Assembly: GCA_003241895.1 (NCBI GenBank)
Contig: QBLY01000007.1
Span: 66,559 to 130,558, forward strand
DNA length: 64,000 nt
DNA from: Lysobacteraceae bacterium
GTDB lineage: Bacteria > Pseudomonadota > Gammaproteobacteria > Xanthomonadales > Xanthomonadaceae
Direction of reading: 5' to 3'
Within the stretch, counting starts at the first letter, position 1. Each line of letters begins with the position of its first letter. Position numbers and translations under genes: made by a program. This document shows, piece after piece, positions 1 to 8,914 of the stretch. The notes under the pieces are model-generated. The model saw nothing but the letters and a program-made list of their open reading frames with translations. It did not search any database and was not told where the DNA came from.

Positions 1-2
1 AC

Positions 3-1118
3 ACCGCCCCACCCAAGCCGCCCCAGACTCTCAAGCTGCTCAAGAGTGCGCTGCTGGGCTTGGCGGGCGGCGCCTTCGGCTTCCTGGTGGCCAAGGCCGG
101 CATGGAATACGTGCCCTCCAGCGTGAGCCTGAAGGCGCTGGCTGCCTGGGACCTGCTGGCGCTGCCGGTCATCATGGTGTTCGTGCTGGCGTTCCATGAG
201 GCTGGTCACCTGGCAGGCGGCATGAGCCGCGGCATGCGCTTCCTGCTGTTCATCGCCGGGCCGTTTGGCTGGGTACGCGGCAAGGACGGCATCGGCTTCC
301 GCTGGTTCTTCAACCTGGGCACGCTGGGCGGCGTGGCCGCGGCGCTGCCGGTGGTGGGCGAGCCGCTCAAGCCCCAGCTCACGCGCCTGGTGGTGGGTGG
401 GCCGCTGGCCAGCCTGGTGCTGGCGGGCCTGGCGCTGGCCGTGTTCTGGGCGTTTCCCGGCCGCATCGGGGCCTACGGCCTGATCACCGCCGGGCTTTCG
501 CTGTCGATCTTCGTGGTTACCGCAGTGCCGATGCGCAGCGGTGGTTTCATGTCCGACGGCATGCAGCTGCTGCAGCTGCGCCGCAACCCGGCCATGGTGG
601 AGCGCCGTGCGCGACTGATCGCCCTGATGGGCCAGGGCATGGCGGGCGTGCGTCCGCGCGACTACGACCGCGACGCACTGGCCCACGCCCAGGCCATCAC
701 CGGCGATGAAACCATGTACGACGTCGGCGTCTGGCTGTACAGCTACTTCAACGCCCTGGACGCGGGCGACATCGCCGGCGCGCAAGGCTGGCTGGACCGG
801 ATCGAACCGGTGGTGGACGACTATCCCGACGGCTTCCGGCAGTCATTGGCGATCGAGCTGGCGCTGTTCGAAGCGCTGCATCGGCACCGCCCGGAACAGG
901 CGCGGACCTGGCTGGCGCGCGCGCGCGGCGGCGTGGTGGATGAGTCGCGGCGTCGCCTGGCGGACGCCGCACTGGCTGTTCGCGAAGGCCGCCATGACGA
1001 GGCGCGGTCGGCACTGGCCGTGGCAACGGCCAAACTGGCGCGCAGCATGGACGCCGGCTCGACCCACCTGAGCGCCGACCAGATAGCCGCGCTGCAGGCG
1101 CAAGTCGCCGGTGCCTAG
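3..1118 (+). CDS. M50-like membrane metalloprotease, N-terminus outside window
   Basis: The frame is open to the left edge of the window, so the true start lies upstream and this is a partial gene. The visible part has several hydrophobic segments and an HEAGH zinc-binding motif in the segment encoded near 195-210, inside a membrane helix. A later SDG triplet near 555 resembles the second, aspartate-containing motif of M50 proteases. The family cleaves substrates within or near the membrane. The C-terminal half (from about 600) is soluble, alanine/arginine-rich and helical, possibly TPR-like; I see no PDZ domain. The substrate is unknown. Fold and active-site assignment come from motifs only; a non-proteolytic M50 homologue remains possible. 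Confidence 0.7.
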   Translation, partial: TAPPKPPQTLKLLKSALLGLAGGAFGFLVAKAGMEYVPSSVSLKALAAWDLLALPVIMVFVLAFHEAGHLAGGMSRGMRFLLFIAGPFGWVRGKDGIGFRWFFNLGTLGGVAAALPVVGEPLKPQLTRLVVGGPLASLVLAGLALAVFWAFPGRIGAYGLITAGLSLSIFVVTAVPMRSGGFMSDGMQLLQLRRNPAMVERRARLIALMGQGMAGVRPRDYDRDALAHAQAITGDETMYDVGVWLYSYFNALDAGDIAGAQGWLDRIEPVVDDYPDGFRQSLAIELALFEALHRHRPEQARTWLARARGGVVDESRRRLADAALAVREGRHDEARSALAVATAKLARSMDAGSTHLSADQIAALQAQVAGA

Positions 1119-1204
1119 GCAGCACCGAGCCGACCTGGCTGTCACGTTTTGTGCTTTGCACCGTCTGTAGTCACAACACCCTGCGCATCTACACCGAGGT
1201 AACC

Positions 1205-2653
1205 ATGCGAACAATGCTTCCGATCGCGCTGCTCCTGATGTCCCTGCCGGTTTCGGGGCGGACCCTGGGCAGCCTTGAATTCAGAGATTGCGAACTGGCG
1301 CAGCCCGGCACGGGCGCCACCGTGCGCGCACAGTGCGCCACGCTCGAGGTGCCCGAGGATCCCGGCAACCCCGAAGGCCGGAAGATCAGCCTGAAGGTCG
1401 CGCTGGCCGCGTCGCGCGCCGCCGAGCCGGCGCCGGACCCGGTGGTCTTCTTCGCCGGCGGCCCGGGCCAGTCGGCCACCGAGTCCTACGCCTCGGTGGC
1501 GGGCGGTTTCTCCCGCCTGCGCGACAAGCGCCACCTGGTGTTCATGGACCAGCGCGGCACCGGCGGCTCAAATCGCCTGGCGTGCGATTTCCCCGAGGCA
1601 CTCGACGCCAGCCAGGTCCCCAGCGAAGCGCTGCAGGTGCAGATGGCCCGCGACTGCCTGGCCAGCCTGGACGCCGACGTGAGCCAGTACACCACTACGG
1701 TGGCCGCCGGCGACGTCGAAGCGCTGCGTCAGGCACTGGGCGCGCCGCAGCTCAATCTCTATGGCGGCTCGTACGGCACGCGCATGGCGCAGGAATACGC
1801 GCGCCAGCATCCCGACGCCGTGCGCAGCATCATCCTGGACGGCGTGGTGCCGCCCGAGCTGGTGCTGGGCAGCGAACACGCCATCAACCTGGAAGCCGCG
1901 CTCAAGCAGATCCTGGCCCAGTGCAGCGACCAGGCCGAGTGCAAGCAGGCCTTCGGTGACCCGTTCGCCACCCTGCACGGCCTGCTGGACCAGGCGCGCG
2001 ACGCGCCGACGGCGGTGGCCATGCGCGACCCGGTAAGCCATGCCGCGCGCGAAGTGCGGCTGGATGAAGGCACGGTGGCGCTGATCGCGCGCCTGTTCGC
2101 CTATGCGCCGGAAACCGCCGCGCTGCTGCCGCTGCTGATGGACGAGGCGGCCAAGGGCCGGCCGCAGTCGCTGCTGGCGCAGGCGGCGCTGGTGTTCGAT
2201 TCGCTCACCGGTCAGATCAACCACGGCATGCAGCTGTCGGTGATCTGCGCCGAGGACGCGCCGCGCATGCAGGCCCGGCCGCAGGACCAGGACCTGGTGC
2301 TGGGCGACAGCCTGGTCAGCGTGACGCTGAACCAGTGCAGCGTCTGGCCCAAGGGCCCGGTGTCCAGGGACTTCAACCAGCCACTGATCACCGACACGCC
2401 CACCCTGCTGCTGTCGGGCGAGTTCGACCCGGTGACGCCGCCGCGCTACGCCGAGCAGGTGCTGGCCTCGCTGGGCAAGGCACGGCACCTGGTGGGCAAA
2501 GGCCAAGGCCACATCCTGCTTGCGCGCGGCTGCACGCCGCGTCTGGCCGCGGAGTTCGTCGACAAGCTCGACCCCGTGGGCCTGGATGCGAAGTGCCTGG
2601 ATCCGCTGGGCAGCACGCCCTTCTTCATCAATTACAACGGAGCCGCGCCATGA
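1205..2653 (+). CDS. Exported alpha/beta hydrolase, S33 tripeptidyl aminopeptidase-like
   Basis: The 482-residue product has a clear N-terminal signal peptide (hydrophobic stretch IALLLMSLPVSG), so it probably acts in the periplasm. The ATG at 1205 is chosen because GAGGT lies just upstream and the signal peptide starts there; a frame from 1151 would bury it. Family landmarks are the oxyanion-type GGPGQSA, the DQRGTGGS block, the nucleophile elbow GGSYGT, and a C-terminal TAP-like domain with GEFDPVTP (Asp) and GQGHI (His). Such enzymes remove residues or short peptides from peptide N-termini, proline-containing ones in many cases. The stop overlaps the start of the ABC ATPase gene (ATGA), so the three genes form one operon. 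The exact substrate is not shown. Confidence 0.82.
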   Translation: MRTMLPIALLLMSLPVSGRTLGSLEFRDCELAQPGTGATVRAQCATLEVPEDPGNPEGRKISLKVALAASRAAEPAPDPVVFFAGGPGQSATESYASVAGGFSRLRDKRHLVFMDQRGTGGSNRLACDFPEALDASQVPSEALQVQMARDCLASLDADVSQYTTTVAAGDVEALRQALGAPQLNLYGGSYGTRMAQEYARQHPDAVRSIILDGVVPPELVLGSEHAINLEAALKQILAQCSDQAECKQAFGDPFATLHGLLDQARDAPTAVAMRDPVSHAAREVRLDEGTVALIARLFAYAPETAALLPLLMDEAAKGRPQSLLAQAALVFDSLTGQINHGMQLSVICAEDAPRMQARPQDQDLVLGDSLVSVTLNQCSVWPKGPVSRDFNQPLITDTPTLLLSGEFDPVTPPRYAEQVLASLGKARHLVGKGQGHILLARGCTPRLAAEFVDKLDPVGLDAKCLDPLGSTPFFINYNGAAP

Positions 2654-3384
2654 TCGAAGTCCGTGACCTGCACAAGGCCTTCGGCAAGGTCAAAGCCGTG
2701 GACGGCGTCAGCTTCACCGCCGCCGACGGCCAGATCACCGGCCTGCTGGGGCCCAACGGCGCCGGCAAGACCACCTCGCTGCGCATGCTCTACACGCTGA
2801 TGAAGCCCGATTCGGGCCAGGTGCTGGTGGACGGCATCGACGCCAACGTCGACCCGCAGGCGGTGCGACGCCGGCTGGGCGTGCTGCCCGACTCGCGCGG
2901 CCTGTACAAGCGCCTGAGCAGCCGCGAGAACATCCGCTACTTCGGCCGCCTGCACGGCATGGACGACGCCTTGATCGCGCAGCGCATCGAGGCACTGGTC
3001 GAGGCGCTGGAGATGGGCGACATCATCGAGCGCCGCACCGAGGGTTTCTCGCAGGGCCAACGGGTGAAGACCGCGATCGCCCGTGCGCTGGTGCACGACC
3101 CGCGCAACGTGATCCTGGACGAACCCACCAACGGCCTGGACGTGATGGCCACGCGCAACATGCGCCGGTTCCTGCACCAGCTGCGCGACGAGGGCCGCTG
3201 CGTGCTGTTTTCCAGCCACATCATGCAGGAGGTGGCGGCGCTGTGTGACCGCATCGTCATCATCGCCCGCGGCCGGGTGGTGGCCGAAGGCACGCCCGAC
3301 GAGCTGCGCGGGCAGACCGGCGAATCCAACCTCGAGGACGCCTTCGTCAAGGCGATCGGCACCGAAGAAGGACTGATGGCATGA
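2650..3384 (+). CDS. ABC transporter ATP-binding protein, NatA-like
   Basis: The 244-residue cytoplasmic ATPase carries Walker A GPNGAGKT near residue 37, a signature segment FSQGQRVK (SQGQ in place of the usual SGGQ), and Walker B VILDEPTNGLD. These features place it with NatA/CcmA-type ATPases that drive ABC-2 exporters. Its start overlaps the preceding hydrolase stop by four bases, and its own stop overlaps the start of the permease gene, indicating translational coupling. Known NatAB pumps sodium in Bacillus, but homologues in proteobacteria export unknown substrates; I infer export, not sodium specifically. Confidence 0.85.
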   Translation: MIEVRDLHKAFGKVKAVDGVSFTAADGQITGLLGPNGAGKTTSLRMLYTLMKPDSGQVLVDGIDANVDPQAVRRRLGVLPDSRGLYKRLSSRENIRYFGRLHGMDDALIAQRIEALVEALEMGDIIERRTEGFSQGQRVKTAIARALVHDPRNVILDEPTNGLDVMATRNMRRFLHQLRDEGRCVLFSSHIMQEVAALCDRIVIIARGRVVAEGTPDELRGQTGESNLEDAFVKAIGTEEGLMA

Positions 3385-4556
3385 ATCCGGCGCTCACTGT
3401 TTTCCTCAAGGAAGTCACCGAGAACCTGCGCGACAGGAAGACCGTGGTGAACGCGCTGGTGATGGGCCCGCTGCTGGGCCCGATCTTCTTCGCGATCATG
3501 ATGGGCTTCATCATCACCAAGCAGCTCGACAGCGCCGAGAAGCCGCTGGAAGTGCCGGTGGTGGGCGCGCAGAACGCACCCAACCTGGTGGCCTGGCTGG
3601 AACAGCAGGGCATGGTGGTGGAAGCCGCGCCGGAAGATCCCGATGCGGCCATCCGCAACCGCGACGCCCGCGCCGTGCTGATGATCCCGCCCGACTACGG
3701 CAGCCGCTGGCGCGACGGCGAGACCGCCCAGGTGCAGGTGCTGTTCGACAGCTCCGACCAGGACGGCCGCGCCCCGGTGGCCAGGCTGACCGGGCTGCTG
3801 GAGGGCTACTCGCGGCAGCAGTCGGCGCTGCGGGTGGCCGCACGCGGCATGCATCCGGCGGTGCTGACGCCGGTGGCGGTCGCCGAGCGCGACATCGCCA
3901 GCACGCAGCAGCGGGCCGGGCAGCTGCTGAGCTTCCTGCCCTACCTGCTGGTGCTGGGTGCGTTCCTGGGCGGCATGTACCTGGCCATCGACACCACGGC
4001 GGGCGAACGCGAACGCCAGTCGCTGGAACCGCTGCTGGTGAACCCGGCCTCGCGCGCCCAGATCGTACTGGGCAAGCTGGGCGCCACGTTCGGGTTCGCC
4101 ATGGTGAGCATGATGCTGAGCCTGGTGGCATTCGCAGTGGCGTTCCAGTACATCCCGCTGGACCGGCTGGGCATGAAGGTGGACTTCGGCGCCGGCCTGA
4201 TCGTGCGCGCCGGCCTGCTGATGGTGCCGCTGGTGATGGTGTTCGCGGCGCTGCAGACGATCGTGGCGGCCTACGCCAAGTCCTACCGCGAGGCGCAGAC
4301 CTACCTGTCGCTGCTGATGCTGCTGCCGATGCTGCCCTCGGTGATCCTGATGATCAACCCGATGAAGGGTGAGCTGTGGATGTCGGCGGTGCCGCTGCTG
4401 TCGCAGAACGTGCTGATCATGGCCCTGGCCCGGGGCGAGACAGTGGCCCTGTTGGACTTCGCGCTGAGTTTTGGCGCCAGCCTGGCCATGGCGGGGATCC
4501 TGGTGTGGATCGCCGTGCGCATCTACCACCGCGAACAGCTGGCCGTTTCTGCCTGA
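3381..4556 (+). CDS. ABC-2 transporter permease, NatB-like
   Basis: The 391-residue inner-membrane protein has one N-terminal helix (VVNALVMGPLLGPIFFAIMM), a soluble periplasmic domain of about 150 residues, and a C-terminal block of five or so helices. This layout is that of the ABC-2 permeases of the NatB group. It overlaps the ATPase gene by ATGA and ends just before a strong bidirectional terminator, so it is the last gene of the hydrolase-ATPase-permease operon. The pairing with an exported peptidase suggests a peptide or envelope-related substrate, but that is inference. Confidence 0.85.
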   Translation: MNPALTVFLKEVTENLRDRKTVVNALVMGPLLGPIFFAIMMGFIITKQLDSAEKPLEVPVVGAQNAPNLVAWLEQQGMVVEAAPEDPDAAIRNRDARAVLMIPPDYGSRWRDGETAQVQVLFDSSDQDGRAPVARLTGLLEGYSRQQSALRVAARGMHPAVLTPVAVAERDIASTQQRAGQLLSFLPYLLVLGAFLGGMYLAIDTTAGERERQSLEPLLVNPASRAQIVLGKLGATFGFAMVSMMLSLVAFAVAFQYIPLDRLGMKVDFGAGLIVRAGLLMVPLVMVFAALQTIVAAYAKSYREAQTYLSLLMLLPMLPSVILMINPMKGELWMSAVPLLSQNVLIMALARGETVALLDFALSFGASLAMAGILVWIAVRIYHREQLAVSA

Positions 4557-4578
4557 GTCGCCATGATTCACCTGCAGC

Positions 4579-4612
4579 AAAAAAGGCCCGGCATTGCCGG
4601 GCCTTTTCTTTT
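4579..4612. terminator. Bidirectional rho-independent terminator
   Basis: A 12-bp perfect inverted repeat (AAAAGGCCCGGC and its complement) around a 3-base loop, with an A-run on the left and a TTTTCTTTT run on the right. It lies between the convergent natB-like gene and the TonB-domain lipoprotein gene and can end transcription from both sides. Confidence 0.9.
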
Positions 4613-4627
4613 CGCGCCTTGCGCCGG

Positions 4628-5623
4628 TTACGGGCGGAAGGTGAAGGTGCGCGTGAGCTTGGCGGGCGCGTCCATCGGCTCGAACTGCCAGTCGCGCACG
4701 GTGTTGATCACGGCGCGATCGAACTGGCCGCGCGGCTGGGCGCGGGTGACGCGCACGTCGGTGACCGAGCCGTTGGCGCCAATGCTGATCTCGACGGTGA
4801 CTTCGCCGGTGACGCCCGAGCGGGCCGCCTCGCGCGGATAGGTCGGCTGCGGCGTGCGCACGCCCACGGGCGTGGTGCTGCGCGCAACCGGCGGCGGCGC
4901 GGCAACCGGCGAGGCGACTGGCGCCGCCACGACCGGTGCGGGCGCCGGCTGGGCAAGCGGCGGCGGCGTCGCGGGCGCCGGCGCGGCAACCACCGGGGCC
5001 GGGGTGGACGCGGCGGCGGCGGCGGCTTCGGCCACGGCGCGCTGGGCGGCCGCTTCGGCGTCGCGCTGGCGCTGTTCTTCCCGCGCGGCTTCCTGGGCAA
5101 CGCGGTCGGCGGCCCCGGCTTGGCCCTTGGCGATGGCGTCGGTGATGCGGGGCAGGGACGGCGCCTGGGCGTCGGTCTTGGCGATCAGGGCGCGCAGGCG
5201 CTCGGCTTCCGCGAAGTCCTCGCGGCCGATGGCCTGCTCGGCGGCGATGATGGCGTAGGGCATCAGGTCGATCAGGGCGCTTTCAGCCGAGGCATCGGGC
5301 TTGTCGCTTTTCTCGCGCAGGGCCAGGTAGAACTCCATCGCGCTGTCGCCGGCCGGAGCGTACAGGCGCTGTTCGCGCAGCGCCTGGCTGCCGCGGGTAC
5401 GCAACTCATCCACGCTCAGGTTGGCGAGCGCCGCCTTGGCGACATCAGCCGCCTGCTGGGCGGCGAGGTCTTCGGCAGTGGGGCCTGCGGCCTCGGTGGG
5501 CGCGGCCGGGGCCGGGGCCGTCGTGGCGGGCTCGTCCTTGGAACAGGCCGCCAGGCCCAGGCCCAAGGCCACGGCGATGCCCCAGCGCAAGGCGCGGGGG
5601 GTGGAAGCGGTCGCAGCGTTCAT
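4628..5623 (-). CDS. Lipoprotein with C-terminal TonB domain
   Basis: The 331-residue product begins with a lipoprotein signal ending LAAC, with the modified cysteine at about residue 27 followed by S-K-D. The middle is alpha-helical, rich in Ala, Glu and Arg, then a long Pro/Ala-rich linker. The last 80 residues match the TonB C-terminal fold: YPREA, then GEVTVEISI, GSVTDVRV and RDWQFEP. The ATG at 5623 follows AGGGGA at a good distance. Classic TonB is anchored by an uncleaved membrane helix; here the anchor is a lipid, and serine after the cysteine would favour outer-membrane sorting under the E. coli rule. Its role may be structural or signalling rather than energy transfer to TonB-dependent receptors. 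Confidence 0.75.
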   Translation of the reverse strand: MNAATASTPRALRWGIAVALGLGLAACSKDEPATTAPAPAAPTEAAGPTAEDLAAQQAADVAKAALANLSVDELRTRGSQALREQRLYAPAGDSAMEFYLALREKSDKPDASAESALIDLMPYAIIAAEQAIGREDFAEAERLRALIAKTDAQAPSLPRITDAIAKGQAGAADRVAQEAAREEQRQRDAEAAAQRAVAEAAAAAASTPAPVVAAPAPATPPPLAQPAPAPVVAAPVASPVAAPPPVARSTTPVGVRTPQPTYPREAARSGVTGEVTVEISIGANGSVTDVRVTRAQPRGQFDRAVINTVRDWQFEPMDAPAKLTRTFTFRP

Positions 5624-5661
5624 GTTGTTCCCCTGAAAAATCACTAAACCATGACGTTCAG

Positions 5662-5688
5662 CACATAAGAGTTTGGCCGCTTTGTCAA
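5662..5688 (-). promoter_or_regulatory. Possible sigma70 promoter of the TonB-domain lipoprotein gene
   Basis: On the minus strand a perfect TTGACA (5683-5688) is followed after 15 bases by TATGTG (5662-5667). The spacer is two bases shorter than ideal, so this is only a candidate. It lies about 40 bases upstream of the chosen start. Confidence 0.35.
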
Positions 5689-5743
5689 GCGTGTTGCGTA
5701 TCGAACCTTGATTCAGCGCACACATTGCGGCCCCGGTGGCTGG

Positions 5744-7075
5744 CTACTTGCCGATGCAGAAGTCGCCGAAAATTCGACCCAGCAGCGCATCGGCATCCAA
5801 GCGCCCGGTGATTTCGCCCAGCGCGTCCTGGGCCTGGCGCAGCTCCTCGGCGGCCAACTCACCGGCACCGCGGTGAAGCTGGGCCGCCGCGCGCTCCAAC
5901 GCGGCGGCGGTGCGCGCCAGCGCGTCCAGGTGCCTGGCGCGGGCGCTGAAAGCGCCCTCGCCGCCCTCGCCCAGCCCGGCGGCGGAGCGCAGCGCTTGGC
6001 GCAGCGCGTCGAGACCTTCCCCGGTGTGCACCGACAGCCAGAGATGGCGGCCGTCAGGCCGGTCTTCGGCGTGCGCGGCTTGGCCGCTGAGGTCGGCCTT
6101 GTTGTGCAGCCAAAGCACCGGCGCCACGACGTCCATCTCGGGCAGCGGCAGGTCGGGCCGGCTGTCGTCGAGAACGGCCAGCACCAGGTCGGCCTTGGCC
6201 AGTTCGCCCTGGGCGCGCCGGATGCCTTCGCGCTCCACCGGCTCGTGGGTGTCGCGCAGGCCAGCGGTGTCCACCAGCGTCATCGCCACGCCGTCCAGGC
6301 GGATGCCTTCGCGCAGCAGGTCGCGGGTGGTGCCGGCGACGTCGGTGACGATGGCGCGCTCTTCTCCGGCCAGGACATTCAACAGCGAAGACTTGCCGAC
6401 GTTGGGCGCGCCCGCGATCACCACGTGCAGCCCATCCACCAGGCGCTTGCCGCGCGCGGCGTCGGCGCGCAGCGCCGCCAGGCCGGCGGCCACGGCCTGC
6501 AGGCGCTGGCCCAACTCGGGCGCGGCCAGGAAATCGATCTCCTCGTCCGGGAAGTCCAGCGCCGCTTCGATCCACACCCGCAGCGCCGTCAGGCCCTCCA
6601 GCGTGGTGTCCACGCGCCGGGAAAACTCACCCTCCAGCGACCGGCGCGCGGCCCGTGCCGCCGCTTCGCTGCCCGCCGCGATCAGGTCGGCCACGGCCTC
6701 GGCCTGCGCCAGGTCCAGGCGGCCCTCAAGGAAAGCGCGCTCGGTGAACTCGCCCGGCCGCGCCGGCCGCGCGCCCAGGGCCATGCAGCGGCGCAGCAGC
6801 TGCGCCAACAGCACCGGGCTGCCGTGGCCCTGCAGCTCCAGGGCGTCTTCGCCGGTATACGAATGCGGGCCGGGGAAGAAGATCAGCAGGCCGTCGTCAA
6901 TCAGCGAACGATCGGCGTCACGGAAGTGGACGTAGTGCGCGTAGCGCGGTTCGGGCGGGCGACCGAGCAGGGTGCCCGCGATCGCCCGGCAGCCCGGCCC
7001 ACTCAGCCGCACGATGCCGACGCCGGCGGCGCCGGCGGCGGTGGCGATGGCGGCAATGGTGTCGCGGGCGCTCAT
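5744..7075 (-). CDS. mnmE: tRNA modification GTPase MnmE
   Basis: The 443-residue length is close to that of other MnmE proteins. The N-terminal domain starts with the typical DTIAAIATA and binds folate. The G domain has GAPNVGKSS (P loop), DVAGTTRD (switch) and DTAGLRD, then the NKAD-type base motif. The protein ends in CIGK, the conserved C-terminal CxGK with the cysteine needed for activity. With MnmG it installs the aminomethyl-type modification at U34 of certain tRNAs in the cytoplasm. It is the last gene of the rpmH-rnpA-yidC-mnmE run. A strong stem-loop between yidC and this gene may reduce read-through. Confidence 0.97.
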   Translation of the reverse strand: MSARDTIAAIATAAGAAGVGIVRLSGPGCRAIAGTLLGRPPEPRYAHYVHFRDADRSLIDDGLLIFFPGPHSYTGEDALELQGHGSPVLLAQLLRRCMALGARPARPGEFTERAFLEGRLDLAQAEAVADLIAAGSEAAARAARRSLEGEFSRRVDTTLEGLTALRVWIEAALDFPDEEIDFLAAPELGQRLQAVAAGLAALRADAARGKRLVDGLHVVIAGAPNVGKSSLLNVLAGEERAIVTDVAGTTRDLLREGIRLDGVAMTLVDTAGLRDTHEPVEREGIRRAQGELAKADLVLAVLDDSRPDLPLPEMDVVAPVLWLHNKADLSGQAAHAEDRPDGRHLWLSVHTGEGLDALRQALRSAAGLGEGGEGAFSARARHLDALARTAAALERAAAQLHRGAGELAAEELRQAQDALGEITGRLDADALLGRIFGDFCIGK

Positions 7076-7096
7076 GCCGACATGGTCGCAGAAACG

Positions 7097-7125
7097 CGAA
7101 GGCCCGCCACCAGGGCGGGCCTTCG
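7097..7125 (-). terminator. Stem-loop between yidC and mnmE
   Basis: A 12-bp perfect inverted repeat (CGAAGGCCCGCC and complement) with a 5-base loop. On the minus strand it is followed only by a short T-rich stretch (GTTTC), so it may be an attenuator or mRNA-end stabiliser rather than a full terminator. Confidence 0.65.
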
Positions 7126-7141
7126 CCGGCAGAAGCCGGGA

Positions 7142-8863
7142 CTAGTTGGCGGCGACGGCGGTTTTCTCAGCGTGGCGCTTGCCGATCACGTACTGCTGGG
7201 CGAGGCCCAGGATGCCGTTGGTGCACCAGTACAGCACCAGGCCGGACGGGAAGAAGGCCATCATCACGCCGAACACCAGCGGCATGAAGGTCATGATCTT
7301 CTTCTGCATCGGGTCCATGCCCGGCGTCGGCGTCATCTTCTGGGTCAGGTACATCACCGTCAGGTTGATGACCGGCAGGATGAAGTACGGGTCGGGCGCG
7401 GTGAGGTTCTGGATCCAGCCGATCCACGGCGCCTGGCGCATCTCGACGCTCTCGAGCAACATCCAGTAAAGCGCGATGAAGATCGGGATGGTGATCAGGA
7501 TGGGCAGGCAGCCGGCGGCCGGGTTCACCTTCTCCTTCTTGTACAGCTCCATCATCGCAGTCTGGAACTTCTGCTTGTCCTCGCCGTAGCGCTCCTTGAG
7601 CGCTTCGATACGCGGCTGGATCGCACGCATCTTGGCGAAGCTCTGGTACTGCTTGGCCGACAGCGGGTACAGCACCAGCTTGATGATCAGCACCGTCAGG
7701 ATGATCGCCCAGCCCCAGTTGCCGGTGAAGTCATGCAGCGGCTTGAGCACGTAGTCGAACATCGGCTGCGCGAGGAAAGTGAAGATGCCGTAGTCGAGCG
7801 TGAGCTTGAGGCCCGGGGCGATGGCCTCGAGCTGGCCCTGCAGTTTGGGGCCCACCCACAGCGTGGCGTCGCGGGTGACCGACAGGCCGGGGCCCACTTC
7901 GATCTGGCTGCTGACGCCGCGCACCAGGTAGCGCGGGCTGCCGGTGGTGAGCGGGGCAAGCGAGAAGCTCTGCGGCTCGGCCTTGTCGGGCACCCAGGCC
8001 AGCACGAAATGATGCTGCAGCATCGAGATCCAGCCGCTGGTGACTTCGCGCGACTGGGCGCCGTCTTCGAAGATGTTGGCGACCTTGAACTTCTCGAACT
8101 TCTCCAGCGGGCTGTACCAGGCCACGCCGACGAAGCTGTAGGCCTCGGGGTTGGTGAGGCCGGAGGTGCGCGAAGTAGGCGCCGGCGGCGAGCGCAGCAG
8201 CTGCTCGTAGGCGGCACCGCGCCACGGCGCCGTGCCGTCGTTGCGGATTTCCTGGCGCTGGGTGATCGCGTACGAACCCCGGGTGAAGATGAAGGTCTTG
8301 CGCACCGTCAGGCCACTGGCGGCATCGGTCCAGACCAGCGGCACTTCGAGCTGGGTAGCGCCGTCGGCGAGGCGGTACTCACTGCGGCCGTCCTCGGCCC
8401 GGAACACGGCTTCGTGGCTGGGCGCGCCGGCGCTGCCGGCCACGGCCACCAGACCCGACTGGGCGACTGAGTAATGGCGCGGGTCGGAGTCGAGCAGCTT
8501 GACCTTGATGTCGGGCTGGTTCTTGTTGACCGGGTAGGCCAGCAGTTCGGCGCCCACCAGGCTGCCGCCGCGCAGGTCCAGCTGCATTCGCAGCACGTCG
8601 GTGGTGATGGTCAACGGGGCCGGGGCGCCGGCGGTGGCCGGGGCGCCCATCGCGGCGTCCGGATTGACCACGGCGGGAATCTCGGTGGCCGAAGGAATGG
8701 CGCTGGCGTCCGGGATCTCGACGCCCGAAGGCACGGCTGCCGCCGCGGCAGGCGCCGTGGCCAGGCTGGGTTCCGGTGCGACCGGGGCCTTGTTCCACTC
8801 CAGGAACAGCAGGAAGGCAACGGCAAGCCAGGCAATCAGGAGGAACGAGCGGGTCTGGTTCAT
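7142..8863 (-). CDS. yidC: Membrane protein insertase YidC
   Basis: The 573-residue protein has the N-terminal membrane helix (residues about 5-22), a large periplasmic beta-rich domain to about residue 350 and five C-terminal helices of the Oxa1 core, with the typical NWGWAIILTVLIIK and the AAGCLPILITIPIFIALYW-like segment. It inserts membrane proteins alone or with SecYEG. The start ATG is at 8863. It lies 51 bases after rnpA; the yidD gene that usually separates the two is missing. The linker after the first helix is unusually Ala/Pro-rich. Confidence 0.97.
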   Translation of the reverse strand: MNQTRSFLLIAWLAVAFLLFLEWNKAPVAPEPSLATAPAAAAAVPSGVEIPDASAIPSATEIPAVVNPDAAMGAPATAGAPAPLTITTDVLRMQLDLRGGSLVGAELLAYPVNKNQPDIKVKLLDSDPRHYSVAQSGLVAVAGSAGAPSHEAVFRAEDGRSEYRLADGATQLEVPLVWTDAASGLTVRKTFIFTRGSYAITQRQEIRNDGTAPWRGAAYEQLLRSPPAPTSRTSGLTNPEAYSFVGVAWYSPLEKFEKFKVANIFEDGAQSREVTSGWISMLQHHFVLAWVPDKAEPQSFSLAPLTTGSPRYLVRGVSSQIEVGPGLSVTRDATLWVGPKLQGQLEAIAPGLKLTLDYGIFTFLAQPMFDYVLKPLHDFTGNWGWAIILTVLIIKLVLYPLSAKQYQSFAKMRAIQPRIEALKERYGEDKQKFQTAMMELYKKEKVNPAAGCLPILITIPIFIALYWMLLESVEMRQAPWIGWIQNLTAPDPYFILPVINLTVMYLTQKMTPTPGMDPMQKKIMTFMPLVFGVMMAFFPSGLVLYWCTNGILGLAQQYVIGKRHAEKTAVAAN

Positions 8864-8914
8864 GGGCAGGCTGCTGGCACCGGCGTGGAGCCGGGGCCGG
8901 GCACAAGGTCTCGG

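Noticed and set aside
2937..4580. Long minus-strand open frame opposite the NatA/NatB genes
   Set aside because: His/Gln-rich antisense composition, no similarity, and covers two real genes and a terminator.
5708..8470. Long plus-strand open frame opposite mnmE and yidC
   Set aside because: It has no family features, is rich in Arg, Gly, His and Gln from antisense GC-rich codons, and lies fully over two well-known genes.
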